From: Coffea arabica
Lineage: Eukaryota > Streptophyta > Magnoliopsida > Gentianales > Rubiaceae
Assembly: GCF_036785885.1 (NCBI RefSeq)
Contig: NC_092317.1
Location: forward strand, 37,561,329-37,625,328
DNA: 64,000 nucleotides
Direction: 5' to 3'
The translations under genes and the position numbers were made by a program. Under the pieces are notes generated by a model. That model had not been told where the DNA came from. It was given only the letters and a program-made list of their open reading frames with translations, and did no database searches. Positions 11,853 through 24,484 of this stretch are shown one piece after another. Within the stretch, counting starts at the first letter, position 1. The number at the start of each line of letters is the position of its first letter.

Positions 11853-12979
11853 TGTAAGGCCCAAAGACAACCTAAGAGAGGGGTGATTTAGGTTGATTAG
11901 AAAACTAATCAAGTTATGGGCACTTTTTGCTCAATATGAAATTTATCCTCTTTTCTAAGTGATTACACAATGAATCAATCAATCAATGAACAAAATCACT
12001 TGAGAGAAGTAGAAGAGATAAGCAATTTAAGGATCACAACATAACAATAAGTAAATAAGAAGGGAAGAATTGCAAACCAATTGACTACCAAGCTCCTCTT
12101 GAACTTGTAGACGAATTCAAACAAGCTTCTTCAAATTGACGAAATACAACCAATCTTGTGTACAAAGGAATGTTCACTTCTTCCTTGCCCCAATCTCCAC
12201 TTGGTCAAGCTAGGAAGTTTTACTATCGCTCAGGACAACCCTCACAGAGCTACACTATTGAAGTATTCACTCACAAATGAAAAGGTTACAACAAACTTCA
12301 CACCACCAAGACTACAAATCTTCCTTGAAGAGTATTTTCTCACTAAAATCACTCTAGATCTTTTGTATCTTCAGTGTGCAAAAGTTGTTTGAAGTTTCTG
12401 ATCATACTCTATTTATACAAGACCAAGAAAGTGCTTCATTAATGTTTCTAAAGGATAGAAAGTAGCTGATCAGTCAACTAGCCATTGGGGGTGTCAGACG
12501 TCCGGTAGTCTGGTTTCTTGCGTCCAATAGCAGGTAGTGAGTTTAAGAGATTTTCTTCAATTCTATCGGACATCCGGCGCTTGGGTCTGAAAGCAGACAA
12601 TGAGTTAGAAAGAATATCTCAATTCTATCGGACGTCCGGTATTGTCTTTGTGAGCGTCCGACAGCTTTCGTCGAGTTTGAAAGATCCTATCGGACGTCCG
12701 ATGCTTGCGTCCGATCGAGATCAGTGAGCTAGGGAGAATATCTTATTTCCTTCGGACGTCCGGTGATAGAGTTCTTTATGCGTGCGAAGTTGCGCAATAA
12801 TTATCGGACGTCCGATCCTGTCTTCACAAGCGTCCGATAGCTTTCAGCAACCTTTGTTTCTTTCAATTGCGTTTGATCTTTGAATCTGATTTGCTTCATA
12901 ACTGAAAGTATATCTTGAAGAGATATTAGTATTATCCATTTGTTTTGTAAACATCAAAAGATAGGGACTAAGATCAACA
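11853..12979. mobile_element. Solo LTR (1127 bp) in the inverted-repeat spacer
   Basis: It starts TGTAAGGCCC and ends AAGATCAACA and is flanked by the perfect 5-bp target duplication CTCCT at 11848-11852 and 12980-12984. There is no internal coding region or second LTR. The early 'AACCTAAGAGAGGGGTGA' block is the kind of sequence I associate with LTRs of plant Copia-like elements, but that assignment is uncertain. Confidence 0.8.
12487..12850. repeat. Degenerate tandem array around the palindrome CGGACGTCCG
   Basis: Six copies of the 10-bp palindrome or near variants lie near 12495, 12568, 12630, 12692, 12753 and 12805, spaced 52-73 bp. Between them are variants of 'GCGTCCGA' and 'AGTGAG(T/C)TAG.GAGAATATC'. 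The array is wholly inside the solo LTR. Confidence 0.75.
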
Positions 12980-13389
12980 CTCCTTCCATATTATCGCACT
13001 ACTATCTTCTGTTACAACCAATAGAGCCTATGATAATATTCCTAATCCAATCAAATTTACTCCATCCAATATTCCACATTTGTCCCTTACTTCTGTTGTT
13101 CTCAGGTGTGACTTAATTTTCCCACCTGCTCCCTAGTTGATTTATTTTGTCCTACCTATTGCTTGTAGTCTCCTGTTACCTCATACCTCCAACCTCCATT
13201 GCATAAATTCCTATTATTATGATGTACCCCCGTATTTCATTGTATTTGCTCCCTCACTTCCTCCCCTGCCATGTACTCAGGCACGATTTTTAAATGATTT
13301 TCCTAATTTGGTCTTGCATACAATTATTCCATGCGCGTGGGACTCTCCATGTGCATTTCGCCTCGCATGGTCCACTTTGACGATCTTCT

Positions 13390-13456
13390 GGGCACGTGTC
13401 GAACTGGAACCGCGTTCCTATGGTAGGCACAGTCAAAGGGTGCCTACCATAGACAA
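13390..13456. repeat. Short foldback: CTATGGTAGGCA ... TGCCTACCATAG
   Basis: A 12-bp perfect inverted repeat encloses a short loop. The surrounding segment (CACGTGTC, then AACCGCGTTCCTATGGTAGG, then CACAGTCAAAG) is repeated almost exactly at 46484-46562, 33 kb away. It probably marks the end of a transposon family. Confidence 0.75.
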
Positions 13457-14284
13457 ATCCGCTTAATTGGATTTTTTTTTGGGCCAAACAAGTCAAACTT
13501 GACTGACTTGACCCTCTTAATAGTACTAATCAACACCTTCCACTCACACAAAAAAAAAAAAAAATTTGTAGTAACAAGTGAACGTGCAATGCATGTATTT
13601 CTATGCTAATATATTTAGTAGGACATTAGTAAATTCTTACATTTACTTATAATGTACAACTATTTATTACCGTCTACTACTATTCATCAAACTAAGAGAT
13701 TTTGCTACGTTCGATCAAAACTAAGAGAACTTATTTTTACAATGAAACATTATTCAAGTTTGCCACTAACTGACATCGTTCGTAACATAAACACAGATGA
13801 TATAACCAGGTCGAATTTGGGGTAAAAGCAGTTGTCACCATTCCTAAACTATATATAAACTTATAAAGTTTGCACAAGTTGTAATTCATCACAAATAACT
13901 TGTAAAACTTTGTGACAAAAATATTGAAAACCAGCGTTATTCATAACAAAATGGACATGTCATTCTGTCAGATTTACTGTTATTATCTAAATAATATATT
14001 CCAAATTTTTATTTTAATTGTTGGCCAAATCTTAACCTTCAAAAGTTAGGAGCAAATGCTGCTACAACCATCGCTACCCCTATTCCAATATCCAAGTTCC
14101 AACCAGGTGTATGGGTAATTAAATAATTGTACTTTTTTTAAATTTTTTATTATAACGATAATATTTCTATAATCTAATTTATCCTAATCTATAGGGAGGG
14201 GAGACTAAAGAGGTTATATATAAGGGATTAGTAGGTATAACAACCTGATTAGACCAAAGGAGTGATTTGACATCTCCTTTAAAT

Positions 14285-14362
14285 TTTTTTTAAAGTAGGC
14301 GGGGTTTTGACCTGCAGCCCAAAGAGGGATTTAGTCCTTTTTAGTGGCCACTGAGCTAAATA
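14285..14362 (-). mobile_element. tRNA-type SINE-like fragment
   Basis: On the minus strand TAGCTCAGTGG at about 14348-14358 fits the pol III A-box consensus, and GGTCAAAACCCC at 14301-14312 resembles a B box. A T/A-rich tail follows. Both boxes are in the right order and about 40 bp apart. No target duplication was established. Confidence 0.4.
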
Positions 14363-15434
14363 ATTGTATCTGTTGCAGAACAATTTAAAGGCTGAGTTAG
14401 AAGGAAAAGTAGCCATATTCTCACTCTTCTTGGATTTGGAAATGTGGCACAATGGATGTGAAGAGAAGATTTTAGATACTTCTATTGTAAAGAGAAATGT
14501 AATGGGACAATTAATAAAGTTAAACACTAGTTAGTTGGCTTTCATAAAGGAATTAACCTTGTCCACTTGTTCCTAAAATTTTTCCCTTATTTATTGAATT
14601 ATATGTACTTTTAATCACATTTTATTGCACCTTTTCTCTTCTTAAACATTAAAAATACAAATCACAGGATGTAGCCTTTAAAATTTTTGTTTCGTCTCTT
14701 CAAACACAATACATCTTGCCTGAATTTCTCTGCCTTTTAAAACACTGACTGAATTGCTCAGCTATGACATTTGATCGTTATGAAAATAAATTTTGCCAAA
14801 GAAGAAGTCCTGCTGCAATTGTATCTTACTATTCGTGCTAACATCTTGATGGAACGAATTGATCAGGCATATGAAGGTTAACAAAGGAGTTTGTTCTTTA
14901 CCTACAAAAAAAAAAAAAAAAAAAAGAAAAAACTTATTTTGTTCTTGAGTGAGTTTATTCCTGTACACTGGGGTCATTTATGCAACTTTGTTTAATGTTT
15001 CAATGAAATTAACGATTAACTTATGGTAGCTAGGAACATGAAACCACTATTAAAATAAAATCAAAGGCTTGTTTCAAAAAGAGCCCGGTATACTGAAGTC
15101 TTGAACCTCTCAAGCCTTGAGCAACCATTGTGATATGGAATGGTTCTAATCCTATTCACTTGTGCTAGTTGCCCAAATTGTAAAGTGAATTATTGAGCCT
15201 TTGCTGAATTGTGTGCACTTTCGAAATATATTTAATGAAAATTATTGTTTCGACAAAAAAAAAAAGAAAAATAGAATTCTTGAGCCTCTCATATGACATA
15301 CCAGGTATCAAAATGTGTCACCACTCACCACACATGTATATCAGTGCATTAGGTTGATTATCAAGAGATTATCGTCCAAGTTCTCTAGTTTTCTTTGACC
15401 TTCATATTGACAAAACTTAAACTCTAATATCAAA

Positions 15435-17500
15435 TCAAAACCAGAACAGTTTGTTGTAAACCAATGCGGTTCATTGAAGTGGTCAAAAAAATATATAAAG
15501 AAAGCCTAATAAGTCCAAAAAAAACCAGTAAATTAATTAGATAGCCGAAACTACAGTCGACTCAAGTGAAGATGAAGACTCCAATCTTCTCTGTGTGTTG
15601 TATTTCTAATTAGTAACCTAATTTGTCTTAAATTTGTTCTGTTCCGAATAGCCCCTCTCCCGTTCTTCATCATGTCATCAGTAATCTCTAAATATCCATA
15701 AGTAATGTTACATTTTGATCTAGAACTATAAGCGTATGATACATTTCGTAATCTATGATTCCTTTGTTTTACTCCTTAAATTACAAATCATATTTTGTTG
15801 GTGTAAAGTTTGACATATTCGTATAATTAGAACTATGCATCATATGTTTGCATTTCTTATATTTTGATTAGTATTGTTGCTTTTGTTTGAGTGTATTTTT
15901 ATTATAAATTGATTTGCAAAAGGACTATGCTAATGAGCATGTGGGTATACCTTTATAGTGGGGTACTTGTATATTGCAGAAATGGCAATATTAGCAATGT
16001 ATAATAAATTTTTGATTTAGTTAAGACGTCACAAGTCAAAAAATGAAAATGGCATGGTTGAACCCGTGACCTAGTGTTTTTTTGGATTGAAAAAATGGTC
16101 TAGGTTTTAAAACGTTGGGAGAGTCATATTATGCATAAAAGGAGATACGGTTATGGAAGTGGTAAAAGTGCTGCACAAGAGAAAATGTTAAGAGATAGTA
16201 GAGGTTAAAGTAATTAACATGACTGGTAAATGTAAATTCACATTGTATTATGTTGAATATTTTATGACGTATAAAATACTTTGAAGGTAATATCCATATG
16301 CAACATTAAAACTGACAATTTCAGTAAAAGTAATATCCATATTTAACGTTTTCACGAGAGTGGCATCGTACGATGTCAAATACAAATCTCAAAATGACTA
16401 TCGAAGGGGGAACAACTAAGGAAACACGTTCTTCATTGATCAAATGTAGTATGTTGAAAAAAATGTAACTATTGCACAATGGCTCTAAGGGCCTTTGGTA
16501 GAATGGAGTTGCACAGGTAAGGGTCATAGTTCTTGCACAACAAGCCGAACCAGCCGGTTAGACATGTCGAATCACAAACCGTTGATAACTTTAGCAATGA
16601 TTCATAATATGGGTTGATTGGTTGTAAATGTCATGCGCTGCGATCTTCGTCGTTTACCCACTGACTTATTCCCTAGGGAACAGGCTGTTATGATATTCAC
16701 AACTCGTATTTGATTGTTCCTTACTTCCAGCGAAGGATGAATTCACACCATGTTGTTTATGCTGCAATGTGTAATTTTGGAAAACCATAAATGAAAAATG
16801 ATATTCCCAAAGAAGTGAATGTTGGAGGATTTACGAATATTGAAAATTATTGGAATGGATTTCCATAGTATTTGTTTGTATTGATACAATTGAGCTTGAC
16901 AGTTGTTATATAATGTCATTACACTATAAAAATTTTGGGCTGCAAATATTTGAAGGGAGAAAAGTTTGGGCTGCAAAAATTTTGTCACTTTTAATGCATT
17001 ATATCATGCTTTTTGGTTGGATACGTCTTAGCGATTACCGTTGGCTAAAAATGAAGAGTTGAATTTGTAGCTGTATTTATTGACAAATTTATCTTAATTT
17101 ACTAGTATCGACTCACCCGTTTGGTGGTCCAACCTAGGTGATTAGGAGTAAAAAAACGGGGACAGTGTATTCAAATTTAGGAAAAGGCAAACAAGGTTCC
17201 ATAGCTGTGGCCCATTTTGAGGGAACAATCTAAAGTTATCCCATTGTTAATTGACCAAGATACGTAGTAAGTTACACGAATGACCTACTTTTCCCCACGC
17301 CGATTGGCATACATCAGTTAGGATGGGCTAATCAAAAAAATGTGAACATGTTGTAACCGTATATATAGAATGATGTTTTTCATTAGTCAAATGTTAGTCT
17401 ATAATCCTTCATGATTGTTGAAACCTGTATCACCAACCAATATGCAACACCTAACCAACCCGTCCCACACCCATCTCCCCTGTTCTGTCTATTTATTATG
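15435..17500. other. Arm-2 noncoding flank upstream of the Ulp1-type gene
   Basis: It mirrors 9000-11593. It is AT-rich, and its only frames are short and shared with arm 1 in mirrored form. No protein is recognised. A promoter for the Ulp1-type gene could lie here but none is identifiable. Confidence 0.5.
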
Positions 17501-17955
17501 AATAGCGAGTGTCAGTGACGAATAGATGTGGTCATTTGGCTCGCAATTCTAATGGTAAGTTGGTAAATCTATCCCTTGCAGGGAAGGAGATGAGTGCAAT
17601 GTGGACTGGCATCTTTTTCTTTCTCTATACTCTAGTTCTGCTGTTGGAAATTCTGATTACGTTGAGGTGAACAAGATGGAAGGGGACGGATGTTCAACAG
17701 GCCATCCGTCTCTGGCACAAGATCCAAAAATGACGGACACACCTCATGTGGTGGAGCATGAGAAATCCGTTAGCAGACACGATAGGGCAGCAGATTGTAC
17801 AGTTGTTGGGCTGGGCAGCTAGCATACACTCCTGACACTGGCACCAACCAGCATGTCACAGTAAAGTCGAGGGTTGGAGACGGCTGTGGTGGATCCCGGT
17901 CGCAGGTGCGTTCACTCCTACAAGGCTACAACACTTTTCCCTTTAAAGTGCGTAA

Positions 17956-19740
17956 ATACGCCCAGGCGCAATCTATGCTATGTGTCATGCTATGCAGTAC
18001 AAAAGTCCCACTAACATGATGGCGGTTAAAGAAGCCATTGACTATCTAACCACTGAGCAGAGAGAAGTAATCATTGCGAATGGGTTCGAGGGTATCCTGT
18101 CCATGAAGCCTTTCGTCCTAGATGCAGAATTTTTGTATTGGCTTGTTGCCAATTTTGATTGGGAGTCAAGGACCCTACAAGTCCACGGGCAACGTGTGCA
18201 GGTATCTGTAACCAATGTGACAGTGTGTTTCGGCCTCCCTATGGAGGGAAAGGTCGTCGCACATAGTCTCCTCAGCACTGATATCAGCTCGGACGTCGAA
18301 GCGACGCTGAACATCCCCTTCAGGGATGGTGAAATTGACTATAATGAAGTTCAGCTGAGTCTGTGCAATTTGAAGACCTTTGACACTGAGTTCAGGACAA
18401 AGTTTATTCTATACCTGATGCACAACCTCCTCCGCCCAGGCGAAACCAATGGATTCAATCGGGAGGTCGCATCATTTGTTGCCCACGAAAATGACCTGTC
18501 TCGGTACAATTGGAGTGCATTCATCCTGGATAAGCTGGCTTCCGGGATAAGGAAAGCCTGATCCCTAGCTATTTCACCTGTATCTTGTTGTGTAGGGCTT
18601 CTGATGGTGAGTAGAAATGGTTTGCCACAACAAAATTCCAAACAAAACAGTGTTTGAGACTGCAGCACAATGTTTTTCCCTCATTTTTGCTCATTACTGT
18701 CATTTGTTACAGATTGTGTACTTGGAGCATTTGTCAGTTACTGGTCCGAGAGTTGGCGTCAGTCTCTCCCCTCAGACCCTTTGGGTTGCCCGGTGACGAG
18801 AGGAAGAAGTCGGGATTCATGTGGCAAAATTAAAGTCGATGCATATATTTGGTCAACTTTCAGCCCCTGTTGGAACACCTGACGTCGTAAATATACATTT
18901 GCCTTATATTACTCTCATTTGTTACCTTCTGGCACTATGTCCCTTGTTCTATGCTTATATGTTGTATTATTGTTACAAAATACTACGATGATGTGTACTT
19001 AGGACACTGAACTTGGCAATACAAGCGTAGCTGGCGAACATGTTGGAACAACTGTATCACTTAAAGTTGTAGCTGAAAAACAAGGTTAGAACTATTGGAG
19101 CGCAGTAATGTGGAGATGAAACAACATCTGGTCGCTATCACGATACCATTACTTCCATGGCTCAATCATTGGAGATGCTTAGAGGTTGTGTACTTTGCGA
19201 TGGATATGAAACCTCAGTCGGAGACTAAGATCTGGAGGTCAGACGAAGGCATAGGGAAGATGGTCACCTGCTTCCTGCAAAGTGTTTTGACAACAGTAGG
19301 GTTAATGCACAGCGTGCTGCCAACTTGACCAAGGCAAAGACGACGTCAATCCTTCAACTATCATCTTTTGGAGAAGGCTTCCAACCTCAAATGGTCGACG
19401 TCCAGGATTCGGGTCATCGCCTAAATGCATTTCGTATCTGAGACTCGGATAGTGGCTAGTCGCTGGATGTTACTTCCCCCTTGAAAGATGGCATTGTCAA
19501 CTTGCGCGGCATGAGCAAACCTGCGTGCATGAAATCTCTCTAGCCTACTACACCTATAATACCAGCAGGAATCATCCCTGTGTTGTCCCGCGAAAACTGC
19601 CAGATGTCATCAACGGAATTCAAAAAGGATCTCAGGGTTGGTGTGAAAAAGCCTCAAAGTTTAAAAAGGTATGGAACATATAACCTGAAAGGGAAACTTA
19701 TGAATGCTGACCGTCGCTGGCACAAGGTGAACTCTTAATT
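17956..19740 (+). pseudogene. N-terminal part of transposon-borne Ulp1-type gene, arm 2
   Basis: An open block is uninterrupted from 17956 to a stop at 18561 (193 residues from the ATG at 17980; the frame is open a few codons further up). It carries the same ANFDWESRTLQVHG, KFILYLMHNLL and YNWSAFILDKL motifs as arm 1. A later stretch (about 19480-19550) encodes a basic 'R.MSKPACMKSL' linker, like the short motif that commonly precedes the protease domain in this type of protein. The gene continues, after the solo LTR at 20368-24484, into the C48 protease exons at 24841-33480. Insertions and frame breaks make it nonfunctional as it stands. An ordinary host gene is unlikely given the surrounding transposons. 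Confidence 0.55.
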
Positions 19741-20367
19741 GGGGTTTAACTACAACTGTAGCTCGAGACACATAAATGTGAATGCTGTGCTACCAATTCT
19801 TGCTTATATTTCGTTCCTTTTACACAGGCCAGTATGCGTGGAGTTCCCCCTCAACAACAGCGCCATTCTCCCCAAATTTTCACCTTGGTAAAACCTGTAG
19901 TACATCCGATTTTTACAACTTGCATCGCCTTAACCATTTGTGATTTTCGTAATATGTGTCCATAACTTTGTGTCATCGTTAAGACTCCCTTCTAATCTTT
20001 CAAATATGTTGTCAGGCATACGCAGGAGTTAATATTGAGTTATTACCTATGCATACATTTGCACTTGTTGTTGACTTCGTATTTGGTCCACAGCAACTGT
20101 AGAGGTATCGCACTGCTCCCAAAAATTGTTCACTAGACAAATCAACCTCAGACCGTATATTTGGATCCATTCTCTATTGGCTCATTTACCCTATCATGAA
20201 TGAGAATACCCTATGAAAAGGTCCATCGGGCTTGTCTGGCTTCTTAAGCTTTTATGATTGTTTTTTTTTTTTTGCAGTGAATCACTTGTCCTAATGATGG
20301 GTCAAATCGCTTGTTGGGAAAATCTTATGACGTTGTCTCATACTACTTGGATAATCTTAGAGGTATT

Positions 20368-23300
20368 TGTGACGACCCCACCTCCTCTTAGGGCATACCC
20401 TAGGAGTTAGCGGATCGCCTGCCTGGCTCTCGCCAGGACTCATTCACTAATATTAACTTCAGAGATAACATTTTGATAAACCAAAACCAAACGTTCAAAT
20501 CTTTTACAATACCAAGTCCAATACAAAAGGTTCAACCATAATATGATACTAAAGGATTTACAATCACAAAAGTCCCTAAGATCCCTCGTTCATTCCCCTA
20601 TCACCAACTCCTGTAAGGGAAACAAAACTAAAGGTTGAGCTAAACCTCAATGAGGTTTGCCAAGCAAGTAACATTTAATAAACACTTAAATCAGTACAAT
20701 TAAACAAGTAATGTACATTTCATTGTACAATCACTTTCAAAAGGATACGGTATTGATACGGACTCTAGAGGTGGCTCTCGTCCGTTCCAGACGTAGCACT
20801 TAGTTCCGTTCAGTAATTCAGTGTCATTTCAATATCATTGCACACTCATTTCAGTGTCATTGTACATTTATTTCAATATCATTATACACTTTGCCGATTC
20901 ACCTCCTTATGTCCTCCAAAACAATAAACAATCTCATACATTCAGTAATCAGTTCAACAATCTCCCAACTTCAGGGTAATACTCGAGTATACCGAAACAT
21001 TTACCCAAAACTTCTGTCCTATCCGACCAAGCCCTTTTGCTGGCTCAAATAGTCCATTGAACAAAGGGTTTTGGGGCCCAGTTCAGCCGATGTGGTAAAG
21101 TATACATACGACATACATTCATGCACACTTACAGTAACATTTAGTCAATTATCAACCTTCAAACTCAACTAAACCAAATGCGATAAAGTACACCCCCGAC
21201 TTAGAAGGCAAGAGACAATTGAAATACACTTTATCACATAATTTCACTTAAGTAAACATAAACAGTTAAACACACAAACTCAGAAACACTCACCAAATAT
21301 TCAAATAAATTATTCCCGAGTTTCAGGTTTGTTTCCTGGCTCACAGCTACTTGCTGAGACAAGTTCATAATTCCAAAGTAAATATATAATTTGTCGATGT
21401 TCACTTATTATTTATTATCCTATTATTAAAATTATTAAAATCAAGTTTGACTTTAAAATATAAAATATAATATATGCAATAGTTATTCTACTTTTTTTAC
21501 TTCGAAACTTATTGAGTTTATCATTTTAAACCAAGAAATATACGTATTTTCCAAGTTTATAATTTATAAATATTTGAATTAGGATTAAACTATTTTCTAC
21601 TCAACATTTTAAAGTTACGACAAACAGACTTTCAATTCCTTCCTTTTAAGTTAGATCAAGTGCTAGATTACCTGTAGTTTAAGTCTCGTGAAATTTACTA
21701 GCTTTCTAGTTTTAAGTTCCTTAAAATACTCATAAAAATAGTTCCAAGTTGCTATAAGATGTTCGACATTAATTTTCAACCAATTAACCTAAATTTCCCA
21801 AAATTTCATGGGAGTTTCATTTCTTTCCTCATTCGGTCAGTAAAAACAGGACTTCAGCTCAAATGTTTCTAAATCTTTGACAATCTTCACTTTTAATTGT
21901 TTAAACTTCAATTTGCTTAGTATGCATTTCATCCAAGGTGAAAAGCTCATAATTTAAACATGTTGATCGACTATCATTATCCACAAAATTTGTCATTTAT
22001 TATCGCAACAATTGACTAAGTTTTCATTAAATCTTTCCTTTCTATCTTATGTTCCAATTAGACAAGTTAATTACCTTGATTAAGCTAGCTTTGTACAGTA
22101 CGTGGGAAAACTGCACTAAACTCAAAGGAAAGATTAATCAAAATCCTTCCTCCCTCGGTCAGGATGTACTACAGCATACAAATTCATAGTTTCCTCTCCA
22201 TTTGCTTTAGTTTAACCTTACTCATGATGCAAAACGTAGCTACTAAACCACAGGGCAACCTCAGTTGTCACCTGTGGTAGTTCACAGAATCTGTCATCCT
22301 TTCTGGCACTAGCTGTTAGTTTTCCAACAATGTAGCAGCTCAAATTTGCAGCTTTTACTCCCTACTTGCTACAGTTAGTTCTAACTTATGGTGCCAGCAC
22401 GATTACTAATCACTGAGCAGCCTTAGCTATCCTCTGGGGACGTTTACTGAGATAGAAACAAAAAGAAAAGCTGTTCAAGAGTGAATATTTCCCTTCCCAG
22501 CATCACAGCTGAATGCCTCAGCTTCTTCCCTTTTTTTTTCCTCCAACTCAGCTAGCTTTTCCTGAGTTTACTGGTTGCAAGGTGTTTTCAATCGTGACAA
22601 GTGATCATAAGTATTTCATGTGTTTGCTAATGAGTATTTCCAGTATATCAGACCATTTAACTGCACATTCTGCTGCATTTTCCTCGGCCCTTCTTCCTGC
22701 AATCAACTGATCTTATTTCTCCCTTCAACATTTAGTTAGGTCCTACTCGTTTCTGCCTTACTTGTTGGAGTTAAGAGACTTTATGACATGATACATCTTA
22801 ATACGTTAGTTTAGAAGCTAAAGTTTGTAGAGGACAGCTAGAGTTTCCTTCGTTTCCCTCTCGGTTACAGCCAATAAATTTTCAGCAAGGCAGTAGTTTA
22901 TCTTTTGACACTTCCTCACCTTTTCCTTTTCAGTTTTAGGTCTCAATCACTCATACAGAGGTCACTTCTTCAGCTACAGGTTATCCTAAGCTAAACATGG
23001 CAGTTCATGACCAGAGTTCAGAAGAAAAACTGGATGAAACTCAGGTCTGCGCAAGGCTGTAAAGTCTGATGCATAGCAGCCTGCATCAGGTTTCTTTCAT
23101 ACTCAAGGTTCCAATTCTTACAAGTTTCTACGGTTAACTTGCTTTTAATACTCAAAGTGAACATATTTCATACATTCCTAGCTAACGGTTCCATCCTTCT
23201 TTGATAGCAATCAGCACAATCCATACCTGTCTCTCCGCTAGAGGACAGAGACTTTTTTAGCAAGCTATCAGTTCTAAACAAGATTTTCTGCAACAAAACT

Positions 23301-24484
23301 TAATTTTTCTTGGCCAGAATCCAGCACACAACATGCGTATGTAAGGGTACTAGGTGATTAAGAAATTATTACATAAGTTTTTCATCATTTTATAGGCTGA
23401 AATTCGAATAACAGCCCTCAACTCCCTCCATTACTATCCAACAGATTCATTTCCTTCAAACAGAGCTTCACCCTGGCTAAGGACGCATTTTCTTTGCTAA
23501 ATTCACATGCAACTGTATAATAATTCATTTATACCGAATAAGCAGGAGGTTAGTGCAGGTTCTTACCTTTCCACCTACGATTCTATGTTGCAGGCTGCTC
23601 AAGTTTCTGTCTCGGTTCCTCAGTCCTAATTCCAGCTTCTCCTGCTTTCCTTGCTGTATTCTCCCTTGTCTTCGTTTGTGTAATTTTGGTTAGCTGATGG
23701 TGAAGCTAGCCGAGCTTTCTCTCCCACTCTCTCAGTTTTCTCTCGGTGTTGGTGTGGTAAGGAAAGAAACTGAAGTTTTGTTTTTCCCTCTCAGCCACTG
23801 CCCAAGTATTTAGCCAACAATTTTCTCGTCTTATACTCAGTTATCTCTCAGTATAGAAGGCTTAAGAATCAGAAGAAGGAAATATCATTCGGTGGTCAAT
23901 TTTTCCAAGCGGTGCTACACAATGTCAATACTAAGCTGCTCGTACTCAGGCCACACTCCAAATGTTTCTTTCTCTCGGTTTCTGCTTTAAAAAAATTCTG
24001 ATGGCTTATTTTGCTGGCTGCATGGTTGTTCATCCGAATCTCAAGGTTGGTTTGGTCTTTTAATTTTAGCTCATTTGCTTGCTAAGGATCCGTAATTTTA
24101 TTATCTCATGCATTGACTCCAAATTTCATTTGTTCTAATTTGTATACACCTTGAAAATTCTCCTATATTTAACCAGAAGATTTTCACACATTTGGTTTTA
24201 AAGTAAATTAACTAGACTTGTAACTTATTTAACTATATAGTATATGTTACGTGTCTAGTAATATTTGCAAATGACATAGATTACGTTATACATGCCATAT
24301 ATTTATTTGATTTCATAAATTTTTTCTTACACGTTCTAGGATATTTATAAATTCTCAATTTTGTAGAAATTCAATTAGGCATTTAATTTAACCAATTATT
24401 TGTTATATATAATATTTTTAATAACAAATTAAATGTAATGATATAAGTTCGATGTGTACCCATAAATTTTCCCGAGTTCTCACA
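20368..24484 (+). mobile_element. Solo LTR (4117 bp) inserted in the Ulp1-type gene
   Basis: It starts TGTGACGACCCC and ends GTTCTCACA, with the perfect 5-bp target duplication GTATT at 20363-20367 and 24485-24489. It is related to the elements at 3183-6324 and 53027-55767: the same opening, a CTCGCCAGGACT block, a GGTAATACTCGAGTATACCG block and the same end. There is no coding domain or second LTR. A TG...CA element of this length with no internal region is best read as a solo LTR of a long-LTR Ty3/Gypsy-type family. Confidence 0.85.

Larger units (their letters stand above)
12985..15434. other. Inverted-repeat spacer, noncoding
   Basis: It is AT-rich with several homopolymer runs (13546-13564, 14905-14922, 15254-15264). 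It holds a short perfect hairpin (13415-13447) and a SINE-like piece (14285-14362), listed separately. No reading frame resembles a known protein. Confidence 0.6.
15435..21296. repeat. Arm 2 of long inverted duplication
   Basis: This is the reverse complement of arm 1 from 11593 down to base 1. The match runs through noncoding flank, the Ulp1-type gene and the start of the long solo LTR, and probably continues past 21296 into sequence whose partner lies left of the window. Differences from arm 1 are scattered substitutions, small indels, and the two large insertions found only in arm 1. Confidence 0.93.

Noticed and set aside
12487..12850. CRISPR-like array
   Set aside because: Spacing is irregular, the repeat is a short palindrome, and the array sits inside an LTR with a target duplication in plant DNA.
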